From Clostridiaceae bacterium (GTDB taxonomy: Bacteria > Bacillota > Clostridia > Saccharofermentanales > DTU023), in NCBI GenBank assembly GCA_012838135.1, contig DUPV01000015.1, forward strand, positions 1 through 64,000: a stretch of DNA of 64,000 nt. Direction: 5' to 3'. Position 1 is the first letter of the stretch. Each line of letters opens with the position of its first letter. Positions 1 to 7,990 of this stretch are shown here, one piece after another. Made by a program: the position numbers and the translations under genes. A model generated the notes under the pieces. The model did no database searches, was not told where the DNA came from, and saw nothing but the letters and a program-made list of their open reading frames with translations.

Positions 1-193
1 ATTAAATTTGATTTTTAAGATTATTCCGACTTCAGATTAACTTTACGATATTATTAGTAATTATATGTAAGTATTTTTTGGAAAAAGTAATAAAAATATG
101 AAAAATTAATTAATGTCTGACTATATTATTTTTCGTATAATTTGATTTCATACATTGATAAAAAATTTCAAGCTTTAACTTCAGATTTTCAAC

Positions 194-937
194 TTAAGAC
201 AGCAACGGCATATTCCCATACATCAAGATACGTAAAATTCCAATGATGATCAGATGCAGCGGATAATAGATGTAGAAAAACATTTTCATCCAGTCTGTTT
301 TTCCTTTTTCACCGTTATACATTTTTAGCAACGGATAAACCATAAGAACACCGACTAGTACAAGTGCGTACACTTTACTGACAAAGAAAAACGATATTAC
401 CCCATAGAAAAACACCCAAAATACAATTGCTATCATCTGTCCTTTTACATCTCCGCGCTTTCTATACATATGCTGTATTGCCAAAACTGCAATACAGCTC
501 CAGTCCGCCGGAAATGCACTCCAAATTAGTACGAAAACAATTGCGAATTTCAAGTATTTGTTCATACTTTTCTCTTCATATTGCAACCACAATATTACTA
601 CAGAAATAAACAGCGGATACATGACACTCGTCTGATTAAATATCCCGGTACTGAACGGAATCGGATTAATACCGAATGCAAAACAATATGCAAAGTGTGA
701 AATCACCGCAAATATAAACATTCTAAGCATATATTTTTTTGCATTTCTTGTGTAATGAAATCCCTCACAAACAAAGAACCACATAATCGGAGCTGTCAGC
801 CGGCCAATCAAATGCAAGGCAATCGGCAAAGGCTGCGCGGGAAATCCCGGATAAAAGAGATCCGCAATATGATCTATGGTCATCGCAATAATTGCTATTA
901 ATTTTAGCTGGTTTGCATTAAGTGTTATTTTATTCAT
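194..937 (-). CDS. TraX-family multi-spanning membrane protein
   Basis: The protein is almost entirely hydrophobic, with about seven to eight likely membrane segments. The N-terminal stretch QLKLIAIIAMTIDHI followed by a GRLTAPIMWFFVCEG-type segment is the signature of the TraX family, named for the F-pilin acetylase but common as a chromosomal gene of unknown role in Firmicutes. The acyltransferase activity of TraX proper is family knowledge; here it is inference. The ORF track begins at a TTG, but an ATG 15 nt further in is preceded by GAGG at good spacing, so I start there. It lies 50 bp downstream of another membrane protein gene on the same strand. No conjugation genes are nearby, so a role in conjugation is unlikely. 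Confidence 0.8.
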   Translation of the reverse strand: MNKITLNANQLKLIAIIAMTIDHIADLFYPGFPAQPLPIALHLIGRLTAPIMWFFVCEGFHYTRNAKKYMLRMFIFAVISHFAYCFAFGINPIPFSTGIFNQTSVMYPLFISVVILWLQYEEKSMNKYLKFAIVFVLIWSAFPADWSCIAVLAIQHMYRKRGDVKGQMIAIVFWVFFYGVISFFFVSKVYALVLVGVLMVYPLLKMYNGEKGKTDWMKMFFYIYYPLHLIIIGILRILMYGNMPLLS

Positions 938-988
938 TTCCTGCCTCGCCAAATTCTAATTTGTCAGTTTCATTTCACAAATTTGAAT

Positions 989-1471
989 TTACCTCCCACA
1001 TAAATGAAAGATAAATGCCGGGATAGCCGCCATCATTGGAGATATTATTATAGTACCAAGCCACTTTATTATAAGTGTCTTCCTGGGAATGTATGGTTTT
1101 AAATCCTCAGTACCTTCTATCTCCCATGCTTTAGTATGGCCAACCCAATACCAATCAATAAAAAATCTGTCAAAAAGATTCATGATTAAATAGATACATG
1201 TCATCTGGGTAAACCCATCCCAAAATCCTCTTGCACCATTAACAAAATAAACAAGTACCGGAACAACTATCAAAGTAGGAATATACATTGCAAGAAGCGT
1301 CATAATTGTATCTTTCTTGATTTTATCCGTTGTTGTCAGACCTAATTCGATTACTCTGTCTTGTACATCCTGCTCATAGAAAAAAACCAAGCCTACCGGT
1401 CCGTTTGCTATACCTACAACACATATAAGCAAAAGCCAAAATGACATTACCAAACCTTCTAAAATTACCAT
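989..1471 (-). CDS. Small membrane protein, function unknown
   Basis: The 160-residue protein shows about four hydrophobic segments: residues 5-30, 55-75, 85-100 and a C-terminal one near 135-155. The loop after the first helix carries the charged motif FYEQDVQDRVIELGL. The shape resembles small polytopic proteins found in Clostridia, but I do not recognise a named family. The ATG start is supported by GGAGG eight bases upstream. It is followed at 50 bp by the traX-like gene, so the two are probably co-transcribed. No catalytic motif is visible. Confidence 0.65.
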   Translation of the reverse strand: MVILEGLVMSFWLLLICVVGIANGPVGLVFFYEQDVQDRVIELGLTTTDKIKKDTIMTLLAMYIPTLIVVPVLVYFVNGARGFWDGFTQMTCIYLIMNLFDRFFIDWYWVGHTKAWEIEGTEDLKPYIPRKTLIIKWLGTIIISPMMAAIPAFIFHLCGR

Positions 1472-1825
1472 CTGCCAAACCTCCGCAATTCAAATTTATC
1501 CTGATCTGATTCTACCGGTGAATGTCTACATATCAGCTTTGTGTTAGCTAAAAATGACTACACACCTCTAATACTTTAGAACATCCTTAAACAGAAGTCT
1601 TTTTGTAAAAGTAAAATTGTAATAATTTCAGTATGATTTTTTAAATAGGCAAGACGATTATTTAGTTATTTTAAAATATTTAAGGTCATGAAATAGGTGT
1701 TTTTCGCATGATTCATTTGATTGACTGCAGAAAATATGATTCATTAAGATGTTACATTGTTAGAATTAAACAGACGATTAGATTCTAATTTCTAATCATC
1801 TTTTGAGAATGATTATTTGTGGTTA
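1472..1825. other. Intergenic stretch with one imperfect hairpin
   Basis: AT-rich non-coding sequence. The only structure I see is a 7-bp stem (GATTAGA/TCTAATC, 1776-1797) which has a better-preserved relative at 4062-4098. No ORF or RNA gene is recognised. Confidence 0.5.
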
Positions 1826-1910
1826 TTATGGATTTTTCTGTTCTGAATAAATTGAAATAAACGCTATATTAAATTGCATTCCTGAACTTTTAGCCAAGAT
1901 CTTTATTAAG
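1826..1910 (-). pseudogene. Remnant of an Xre/HigA-type regulator C-terminus (copy A)
   Basis: Minus-strand translation gives a short tail reading ILAKSSGMQFNIAFIS before a stop, with no start codon or HTH upstream. It matches in position and wording the tail in copy B at 4145-4233 (KLAKGLGMRLKIDII), and both are followed by the same GACGATTA hairpin sequence. Tails of this shape end many Xre-type antitoxins. I read both as decayed duplicates; the family call rests on short similarity. Confidence 0.4.
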
Positions 1911-1945
1911 AAAATATACGACCAAACCAAAATAGTATTTGCAGA

Positions 1946-2947
1946 TCAATAGTTATAAAAAGTATCGACGGTTTCGAAGTTTTTCTGCAGTCCGCAACGG
2001 GTACATTCGTCCCATCTGCTTCCGCTTTCATAATCCCTGTGATCGATTACATTATCAATATGGATGAAATCATGGTTTTCTGCATTGCATTGAGAGCAAA
2101 TGCAGGAGATAGTATGCCCGTTATCCGGCCAGTTTTCCGCACCACATGAGGTACAGATATAACCGCCCAATTTCTTAAAAGCCATTCGCTTCACTTTAGT
2201 GTTTTTTGCTTGATGTGCAATAGTTACAAGCGCATCTTTATCGGAAATTAAAAGTATTGCATCTTCAGAACTGATCTTATCTCCCAAAGCAATCTCCACC
2301 AGAATGGATTGGTCAGTTAACTTTTCCATCGCTCTTTGCCGTACAAAAGAATCAAGAGCATTAATTGCAACGTCCAGTATCATGCTTTGGTTCGTTAACT
2401 TATCAAATGCAGGGACACATAAAACGGGATTGTTGGAATTTATGGCTATATCAAGCAATAACTTCTGATCATTCAGTCTTTTAAATGCATCTTCGCGTAT
2501 GAATCTGTCACGTTCCGTCAGTATAATGTTCGCTAATGCGGTTTGTACATTTAATTTTTTAACCATTCTTATTCGCAAACCTTTGTTATCCGTATTTTGT
2601 GCTATTTCCGCAATTAGTGATTGGTCCGTTAACATTTCTTCCGCAGTTTCGCGAACAAATGAATCCGAATCGTTGAACATAATTTCAAATATTAATGATT
2701 GGTCGGTCAGTTTTTTAACTGCCGCACGGCGAACAGTATTATCCTGATCATTTAGTGCAATATCGGCTAAAATAGATTGATCGGATATTTTTTCGATCGC
2801 CGCACAACGCACCTTAGGCAGTGGTGCCGTTTTTGCCATTTCCAATAAGATTATCGAATCTGTTTCATTTTCCACTGCCTTTATTGCTTTCTCAGATTTT
2901 TTAGGATTATCGGTCATCCATATCTTTTTTTTCTTAAATAATCCCAT
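1946..2947 (-). CDS. HEAT-like repeat protein with C-terminal zinc ribbon
   Basis: After a short basic N-terminus (MGLFKKKKIW) the protein is a run of about eight repeats of roughly 25 residues built on a L-T-D-Q-S-[IL]-x-x-[EI]-I-A-x-N-D pattern followed by FVR-x-x-A-x-x-K. Such helical repeats form a solenoid that binds other proteins. The C-terminal 75 residues hold CTSCGAENW, CICSQC and CTRCG, three CxxC pairs typical of zinc ribbons. The ORF track start is 10 codons too early: the internal ATG has GGAGG seven bases upstream and leaves 17 bp to the previous gene, which also encodes zinc ribbons. The pair looks like one functional module. Substrate and partners are unknown. Confidence 0.75.
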   Translation of the reverse strand: MGLFKKKKIWMTDNPKKSEKAIKAVENETDSIILLEMAKTAPLPKVRCAAIEKISDQSILADIALNDQDNTVRRAAVKKLTDQSLIFEIMFNDSDSFVRETAEEMLTDQSLIAEIAQNTDNKGLRIRMVKKLNVQTALANIILTERDRFIREDAFKRLNDQKLLLDIAINSNNPVLCVPAFDKLTNQSMILDVAINALDSFVRQRAMEKLTDQSILVEIALGDKISSEDAILLISDKDALVTIAHQAKNTKVKRMAFKKLGGYICTSCGAENWPDNGHTISCICSQCNAENHDFIHIDNVIDHRDYESGSRWDECTRCGLQKNFETVDTFYNY

Positions 2948-2964
2948 AATATGTCCTCCGCACT

Positions 2965-3603
2965 TTAATAATTCCAATAAATCTCCAACTTTGTAGCATT
3001 CGCGGTTGCCGCCACATCCTGCAAGTATTTTGCTATTTGTTTTTTGCGCCGAAATCTCGCAAGGAAAAATCCTAAGATCATTGTCGCCACTAAGGGTACA
3101 AATGCGTTGATCAACCCAGGAATCCCCATATCTTCCAGGTTAAACAACTTCACAACACCGAAAGACACGGGCAAGCCGATAAAGAAAAAACCTACCGTCC
3201 ACATTCCGGACGAGGCAAAATATCGTGTTTTCCACGGTTGAACTGCACCGCAATGTGGACAGGTATCTGCCTCTTTAAGATATTCACCCAAATATTTCAA
3301 TGATTCAAATGGTAAAGATCCGTTATAGTAATGATTGTTTAAACGCTGCTTTTCCTCTTGTATCTTCTGAATACGTTTTAACAGATATTCATTTGCTTCT
3401 TTCTGTGTTGTCATTACTTCGTCCACAGTAAAATTATTGTTATTACTGCCTCGTTTTGTGATAGTAGATTCCGTTTCTATCATACTTTCATAGATATTGG
3501 TTTGCATTCCGCAATGTCCGCAAGTGTAGCGGTAATGAAACGACATCTGTGATTTACGTGTTACGCTGTAGCCAACTACCTTTTGTCCTGCGTAATTAAT
3601 CAT
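2965..3603 (-). CDS. Zinc-ribbon membrane protein, unknown function
   Basis: The N-terminal part carries CGHCGMQTN and, about 100 residues later, CPHCGAVQPW; together these four cysteines can make one zinc site. A charged, probably coiled region lies between them (EANEYLLKRIQKIQEEKQ). Two hydrophobic segments follow at about residues 133-152 and 165-182, then a basic cytoplasmic tail (RFRRKKQ). The gene is 17 bp upstream of the HEAT-repeat/zinc-ribbon gene and surely in one transcript with it. I do not recognise a named family. It could be a membrane anchor for the repeat protein. Confidence 0.7.
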   Translation of the reverse strand: MINYAGQKVVGYSVTRKSQMSFHYRYTCGHCGMQTNIYESMIETESTITKRGSNNNNFTVDEVMTTQKEANEYLLKRIQKIQEEKQRLNNHYYNGSLPFESLKYLGEYLKEADTCPHCGAVQPWKTRYFASSGMWTVGFFFIGLPVSFGVVKLFNLEDMGIPGLINAFVPLVATMILGFFLARFRRKKQIAKYLQDVAATANATKLEIYWNY

Positions 3604-4061
3604 AAATACTCCCTCTCACTTTCTATTACCATTGCCGAAAAATTCTTCCTGGCATTACATAATTTTGAAAAACTCTGATGTCCGCTGAAAGCAAAAAAGT
3701 TTATCCGCTGTGAATAAGTTGTTAAATTCATCATCGTTCTATTCTACTTAATAATAATTCTAAACCGCTGTAAATTTGTATGCTAAAAGCATACAAATTG
3801 ATTATTTCCATTTACAAAGCCGGTATCATGTCTAGCCTTTTCTCCTATAAATAGCAATATGTCTGGGATATATAAGCTAAAGTCACTATTTGTTGTAAAA
3901 TGTAGTTTTCTATCTTATTAAAGGATTGGTACTAAACGCATTCCAAGGGTTGTTCCGATTGCATCTAATTTATTTTTTAATTCACATGTCAGGATGGAAT
4001 TCCTCCGAATGTTTGACAGATAAAGTTTATATGATTCATGGAGATCTTAAAAATATGATAA
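3604..4061. other. Non-coding stretch with worn coding remnants
   Basis: No intact gene. On the minus strand near 3930-3990 a broken frame reads LDAIGTTLGMRLVPIL, similar to the regulator tail at 21038-21230 (IGTTLNIVPV). Near 3650-3720 the minus strand reads ADKLFCFQRTSEFF, which resembles the small ORF at 5757-5894 (ADNFFAIKRTEDF). Both look like decayed relatives of sequences elsewhere in the window. Confidence 0.35.
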
Positions 4062-4098
4062 AAAAAGACGATTAGCTTATATTTTTTAATCGTCTTTT
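4062..4098. terminator. Bidirectional hairpin terminator
   Basis: A perfect 12-bp stem AAAAGACGATTA/TAATCGTCTTTT with a 12-nt loop, A-rich on one side and T-rich on the other, so it can serve both strands. It would end minus-strand transcripts coming from the flavodoxin side. Confidence 0.65.
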
Positions 4099-4144
4099 GA
4101 TAATGTTTATTTGTTTTTTTATTGTTCTATATCAATGGTAATTT

Positions 4145-4233
4145 TTACTGTTCAGACTGAGCTGGAATAATATCTATTTTTAATCGCATACCTAAGCCTT
4201 TAGCTAATTTCTTAACATATTAAGACTTGGATT
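4145..4233 (-). pseudogene. Remnant of an Xre/HigA-type regulator C-terminus (copy B)
   Basis: The minus strand reads IRNPSLNML, then after a one-base frameshift KKLAKGLGMRLKIDII-PAQSEQ and a stop. The NPSLxxLxxLAKxLG pattern is the usual last helix of Xre-type antitoxins such as HigA. No HTH remains upstream because the flavodoxin gene begins there. It is the better-preserved relative of copy A at 1826-1910. Confidence 0.5.
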
Positions 4234-4235
4234 TC

Positions 4236-4718
4236 TTATTCCATTTTCAATCCTTCTACCCATGCAGTAAGTTCAGCTTCGCTTGCATTAGCCTTGAACA
4301 CCTTACCTTCAAGGAGCTTGGAATTCGGGCAAGACGTCATCAGCTTTTTGTTGGTCTCGCCCATGCCGCTTCCGCCGGAAGTAGCAAAAGGAATGATAGT
4401 CTTATTCGCAAGGTCATAGCTCTCAAGAAAGCTGTTGATGATCGTCGGTGCAATATACCACCATATGGGAAAGCCGACAAAGACGGTGTCGTAGTCATCC
4501 ATTTTGTCATTCTTACCGGCAATAGCGGGACGAAATACGGGATCATTCATCTCAATACTGCTGCGAGACTTTTTATCCATCCAATTAAGGTCTGCTTTTG
4601 TATAAGGGACTTCCGGCTTAATCTCATAAAGGTCTGCACCTATAACTTTCGATAAAGTCTCTGCTAATTTTGCGGTCATTCCGCTAGCAGAGAAATATGC
4701 AACTAATATTCTGCTCAT
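4236..4718 (-). CDS. Flavodoxin
   Basis: The 160-residue protein is a complete short-chain flavodoxin: ILVAYFSASGMTAKLAETL at the N-terminus is the phosphate-binding loop for FMN, VFVGFPIWWYIAPTI holds the Trp that stacks on the flavin, and IIPFATSGGSGMG is the third FMN-contact loop. Flavodoxins carry single electrons and can replace ferredoxin; some members of this subgroup are annotated as NAD(P)H-dependent flavin oxidoreductases. The start has AGGAGG six bases upstream. It stands alone on the minus strand, with the worn Xre tail immediately downstream. Confidence 0.9.
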   Translation of the reverse strand: MSRILVAYFSASGMTAKLAETLSKVIGADLYEIKPEVPYTKADLNWMDKKSRSSIEMNDPVFRPAIAGKNDKMDDYDTVFVGFPIWWYIAPTIINSFLESYDLANKTIIPFATSGGSGMGETNKKLMTSCPNSKLLEGKVFKANASEAELTAWVEGLKME

Positions 4719-4816
4719 AGTTAGCCTCCTCGTAAAAAATTTTACTTAATGTTATCAAGATTATCAAAAATATTACAAGATAAAACTCTACTGTTCAGAT
4801 GAGGTTGAAATATATT

Positions 4817-4890
4817 TGGCTGCCGATGAAGGATTCGAACCCTCACGAACTGAGTCAGAGTCAGGTGTGCTACCATTACACTAATCGGCA
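4817..4890 (-). tRNA. tRNA-Gln (anticodon CTG)
   Basis: Read on the minus strand, a 7-bp acceptor stem TGCCGAT/ATCGGCA closes a cloverleaf with a TTCGAATC T-loop. The anticodon stem CTGA/TCAG encloses the loop CTCTGAC, giving anticodon CTG for codon CAG. The 3' CCA is encoded (TGG at 4817-4819 on the plus strand). Confidence 0.92.
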
Positions 4891-5022
4891 ATATTTTTTT
4901 GTTTAATTAATCTGGTTAATTATACTCTCTCTGCTTCTCTAATATATTATATTTATATTTAATAGAATTACTAATTTAGAGTTAAAAATATCCTGTTATA
5001 TTTTGTGAAATGAAATAAAAAT

Positions 5023-5664
5023 TTAAACAGGTATCTTTTCACAATGTTCTTCTAAAGGACAACCCGCGCAATCCATTATTTTTTTACAGTGTTTCTTGCC
5101 GTTATGTACGATCAGGGCATGAAAATGATTATATACCTCTGCATTTCGCGGAAGCTCACCTTCGCAGAAGTTTTTTACTTCCATGTAAGTCTTACCGGCA
5201 TTAATCGGAAAACGGTTGAAAAACCTCATTGTATAAGCATCAACTACAAAAGTTGGAAAATCAAAAGCATAGAGAAGAATAGAGTCCGCCGTTTCATTGC
5301 CGACTCCTCGAACCTGCAAAAGTTCAGAGCGAATATCCGGCAAAGAACGGCTTTTTATTAAATCAATGTCGTAATCATATTTCATAAACCATTCGGTGAC
5401 GGCTTTCAGATACCGGGATTTTTGCCTATAAAAACCTGCCGGGCGGATGATCTCCTCAAGCTCTTCTATAGGCAAATTCAGGATTTGCCCGGGTGATAAA
5501 TTTCCATTAAACCGCTCGAGTGCTTTTTCTACATTTGTCCAAGCAGTATTCTGTGTGAGGATTGCACCTGCCATAACCTCAAAAGGCGTGTTGGCAGGCC
5601 ACCAACAGAGATCACCATAATGAGAATACAGAGTTTGATAAATTTTTTCTAACTCTCGTATCAC
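5023..5664 (-). CDS. HhH-GPD DNA glycosylase with 4Fe-4S cluster (EndoIII-like)
   Basis: A base-excision repair enzyme of the endonuclease III superfamily. Visible are the ILTQNTAW helix, the helix-hairpin-helix VRGVGNETADSILLYA (about residues 117-132), the catalytic aspartate in VVDAYTMRFF, and a C-terminal cluster of four cysteines (CKKIMDCAGCPLEEHC) for an iron-sulfur centre. The lysine that gives EndoIII its lyase activity sits in the HhH (GxGxKTA); here the position reads N-E. This fits the monofunctional, MagIII-like branch that removes alkylated bases. It starts with GTG. It stands alone upstream of the tRNA region. Confidence 0.85.
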   Translation of the reverse strand: MIRELEKIYQTLYSHYGDLCWWPANTPFEVMAGAILTQNTAWTNVEKALERFNGNLSPGQILNLPIEELEEIIRPAGFYRQKSRYLKAVTEWFMKYDYDIDLIKSRSLPDIRSELLQVRGVGNETADSILLYAFDFPTFVVDAYTMRFFNRFPINAGKTYMEVKNFCEGELPRNAEVYNHFHALIVHNGKKHCKKIMDCAGCPLEEHCEKIPV

Positions 5665-5756
5665 TTAACTTCACCCAAAAAATTCAAAACATTATTTATA
5701 CTCTTTATCAAATATATCATATAATCTTTCTTCTGCACTAACGAGAAAATATGTAG

Positions 5757-5894
5757 CTAGAGGGATTTTGGTATTATTTCTTCCTCGGAATATTCGAAGC
5801 CGCTACAATCCATTATGCCATTGCAAAAATCTTCGGTTCTTTTTATAGCAAAAAAATTATCCGCCCGATAATAAAGGTCATCATTGCTTGCCAT
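5757..5894 (-). CDS. Possible 45-residue acidic small protein
   Basis: An ATG-to-TAG frame with a plausible amino-acid mix (two Cys, acidic, Tyr/Phe-rich). It reads RADNFFAIKRTEDF near the middle, and a similar broken frame lies near 3650-3720. There is no clear ribosome binding site, so this may be a remnant rather than a live gene. Function unknown. It sits in the 320-bp gap between the glycosylase gene and the tRNA cluster. Confidence 0.25.
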   Translation of the reverse strand: MASNDDLYYRADNFFAIKRTEDFCNGIMDCSGFEYSEEEIIPKSL

Positions 5895-5949
5895 TTAATT
5901 TGTAAAATTCGGGACAAAATCAGAAAACCGAACAAAAAATCGTAAAATA

Positions 5950-5983
5950 AAAAGCACCGAAAACCTTTAGTCTCAGTGCTTTT
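5950..5983 (-). terminator. Terminator of the His-Gln-Lys tRNA cluster
   Basis: On the minus strand the sequence AAAAGCACTGA pairs with TCGGTGCTTTT across a 12-nt loop and is followed by TATTTT. It begins a few bases after the tRNA-Lys CCA end, as expected for a factor-independent terminator of the tRNA operon. Confidence 0.8.
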
Positions 5984-5987
5984 GATA

Positions 5988-6063
5988 TGGTGATCCACCG
6001 GGGGATCGAACCCCGGACCCCTTGATTAAAAGTCAAGTGCTCTACCTACTGAGCTAGTGGATC
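5988..6063 (-). tRNA. tRNA-Lys (anticodon TTT)
   Basis: Acceptor stem GATCCAC/GTGGATC, D-loop AGCTCAGTAGGTAGAGC, anticodon loop CTTTTAA with anticodon TTT, T-loop GGTTCGATCC, encoded CCA. It is the last of three tRNAs in a row on the minus strand. Confidence 0.95.
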
Positions 6064-6066
6064 GTA

Positions 6067-6141
6067 TGGCTGGGATGGCAGGATTTGAACCTACGAATGC
6101 GGGAGTCAAAGTCCCGTGCCTTACCACTTGGCTACATCCCA
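6067..6141 (-). tRNA. tRNA-Gln (anticodon TTG)
   Basis: Acceptor stem TGGGATG/CATCCCA, anticodon stem GGGA/TCCC around the loop CTTTGAC (anticodon TTG, codon CAA), T-loop GGTTCAAATCC, encoded CCA. It is the second glutamine tRNA within 1.3 kb; together the two read both Gln codons. Confidence 0.95.
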
Positions 6142-6167
6142 ATATTTAGTTATCTATGCTTTTTAAA

Positions 6168-6244
6168 TGGGGTGGAATATGGGAATCGAACCCACGACCT
6201 CCAGAGCCACAATCTGGCACTCTAACCAACTGAGCTAATTCCAC
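6168..6244 (-). tRNA. tRNA-His (anticodon GTG)
   Basis: Anticodon stem CCAGA/TCTGG around the loop TTGTGGC gives anticodon GTG. The acceptor stem is GTGGAAT/ATTCCAC with C73 and an encoded CCA. The base just 5' (6245) is a G on this strand, so the extra G-1 that histidyl-tRNA synthetase needs is encoded. First gene of the three-tRNA cluster. Confidence 0.95.
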
Positions 6245-6331
6245 CATATTTGTACCATTTTGTAAATGCCGATAAAAGGCACATCCCGAATTATATGTAT
6301 GACAAAATCATTTGTCAAGTTTTACTCATAA

Positions 6332-6419
6332 ATAGGAAGCAAAAGTTAATTGCAAAGTTAAGTTCTGGTCTAAAGATAGGAAGCAAAAGTTAATTGCAAA
6401 GTTAAATTCCGGTCTAAAG
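6332..6419. repeat. 44-bp tandem duplication, two copies
   Basis: The unit starting ATAGGAAGCAAAAGTTAA is present at 6332-6375 and again at 6376-6419 with two substitutions. A third copy begins (ATAGGAA) and then diverges. It lies between the tRNA-His gene and the cupin gene, in the 3' region of the metallophore operon. The only other notable wording is TGCAAAGTTAA, also seen in the MITE-like element at 43708-43799. Confidence 0.8.
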
Positions 6420-6466
6420 AATAGGAATCACATTATAAATGCCGAAAAGAGGTTTTTCGGCAAATT

Positions 6467-6976
6467 CTATTTTTTAATATTGGTAGCAAATATACGTGCT
6501 GGATGGTCTGAAGGCAGCTCGCTAAGCAGATATGGCGTGTTGGTAGAATGTTCTTTCTCCAATCGTTCCTTCAGTCCATATAGATATTCAAGAAACTTTT
6601 CCTCTGTATTGTCACCACGTTCACTCTTAAAAATCAGAATATAAGCATCTTCGTCAAACGGGACTTCATATCCTGTAGAGGCATTGGCCTGAAACCAAAA
6701 CAAAGAGCCGGCTTGCATAATCTTGCGAACTCCATTATTGCACAACACCCAGCGACCTTGAACAGTATAGATAAACGCCTCTGTCGAGTGTTCATGCTCT
6801 CCTAAAAACAATCCGGCAGGCATATTTATAAAATGAGCCGTTCCCTTATCACCAAAAATTAAAGGGCCAATGTTACCTTCTAATGTATCTACGTGTTCGA
6901 TGACTGACAGGTCTGCAATATTTTCCACAACCTTAATTCCCTTCCACCCATCGAGAGTCATTTGATGTTTTTTCAT
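6467..6976 (-). CDS. Cupin-domain protein at the end of the metallophore operon
   Basis: A single cupin barrel. Motif 1 is visible as GEHEHSTEAFIYTVQGRW (two His and a Glu for metal) and motif 2 as the AGSLFWFQANASTGYEVP stretch, where the usual second His is absent. A helical tail of about 50 residues follows. Cupins bind small molecules or a metal and many are sensors or oxygenases; I cannot say which. Its ATG overlaps the hydrolase stop codon (ATGA), and its AGGAGG lies inside the hydrolase gene, so the two are translationally coupled. Context suggests a role in handling the imported iron or metal complex. Confidence 0.75.
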   Translation of the reverse strand: MKKHQMTLDGWKGIKVVENIADLSVIEHVDTLEGNIGPLIFGDKGTAHFINMPAGLFLGEHEHSTEAFIYTVQGRWVLCNNGVRKIMQAGSLFWFQANASTGYEVPFDEDAYILIFKSERGDNTEEKFLEYLYGLKERLEKEHSTNTPYLLSELPSDHPARIFATNIKK

Positions 6977-7977
6977 AATTTGTACCTCCTAGAAAGTTCA
7001 CTTGTGGGAGAATAAAGAGCATTCAACCAACCAAGTATGGAATCATATAATTCTTGACTATATGGATTTTGAAAACTGCGAAAGTTAAATCTTTCAATAA
7101 TTCGTTCTCGCTCGGACAGAGGAGCCAATTGGAAACTATGATCCGTTTGTGGGATGCAGCGACAAGTAACATTATAATTACCACTCTCCAAGAGAATTCG
7201 AGCAATTTCCACTCGATCATTAGGTGGAACATTCATATCAAGTTCTCCTTGAAGAATTAAAGTAGGATTATGAATGTAGCAAAAAAGCTCCGATGGTTGT
7301 TCTCGTATTTCCTGTGTAAGACGAGATGTATGATAGGAAAACCGGTATCCTGCATATTCTACATCTATACAAGGAACCCCCTCTTCGGCACTGAGAATGA
7401 TTGTGTCTATATTAGCCCCAATAGTCAACCAATGCAAACAGACCTTTTTGGCCCACGCCATGTTCGCCTCACTTTGACAGGCAAAACGGTAGAGACGTTC
7501 ATAGTTGTAACGAAGCATATCTGGGCTGTTGCTACAAAGCGCTCCTAAAAAGATATAGCCATCAGCTTGTAACCCATCCCTTGCTGCCATACATGAAAAG
7601 TAACCCCCTGCACTTTCCCCCGCCAAAATAATCTTACCTATATTCTTGTGTCCCTTTAAATAACGGTACAAAGAAATAAGAACTGCCTTGTCATCGTCAT
7701 TTGCACCGCAAGGACTTGTATGACAACGAGTATCACCAAAACCGCAGCGATCATAACGCAGACTGGCATATCCACCTTCCAACAATTTTTGCGCCAACTC
7801 CTTTAAGGCAAACCGTTCTCCGGTGCCAACACCGTCTTTTATAATTTGTCCATCTCGATCATGTGACAGACTACCACCAACGATTAATACACAAGTCTGA
7901 TTCCTATCGCTATCCGGAAGAAGCAACGTATAGCCGATATCATATTGATCTGTCTTTAAGACTTTCTTAATTTCCAT
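6973..7977 (-). CDS. Alpha/beta hydrolase, possible metallophore esterase
   Basis: A serine hydrolase of the alpha/beta fold: the nucleophile elbow GESAGGYFS is at about residues 123-131, the acid is probably in the ILQGELDMNVPP strand, and the histidine is in QTDHSFQL. The oxyanion region GGSLSHDRDGQ and SLRYDRCGFGDT near the N-terminus is typical of S9/acyl-hydrolase relatives. In this position, between an iron-type ABC importer and a cupin, a plausible job is to open an imported ester siderophore or deacylate a ligand; that is inference. The ORF track start is a TTG; I use the ATG four codons in because GGAG lies six bases before it. Confidence 0.75.
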   Translation of the reverse strand: MEIKKVLKTDQYDIGYTLLLPDSDRNQTCVLIVGGSLSHDRDGQIIKDGVGTGERFALKELAQKLLEGGYASLRYDRCGFGDTRCHTSPCGANDDDKAVLISLYRYLKGHKNIGKIILAGESAGGYFSCMAARDGLQADGYIFLGALCSNSPDMLRYNYERLYRFACQSEANMAWAKKVCLHWLTIGANIDTIILSAEEGVPCIDVEYAGYRFSYHTSRLTQEIREQPSELFCYIHNPTLILQGELDMNVPPNDRVEIARILLESGNYNVTCRCIPQTDHSFQLAPLSERERIIERFNFRSFQNPYSQELYDSILGWLNALYSPTSELSRRYKL

Positions 7978-7990
7978 AACCATCTCCAAT

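Noticed and set aside
194-937. TraX as evidence for a conjugative element
   Set aside because: No relaxase, pilus or mobilisation genes are in the window, and TraX relatives are common in chromosomes.
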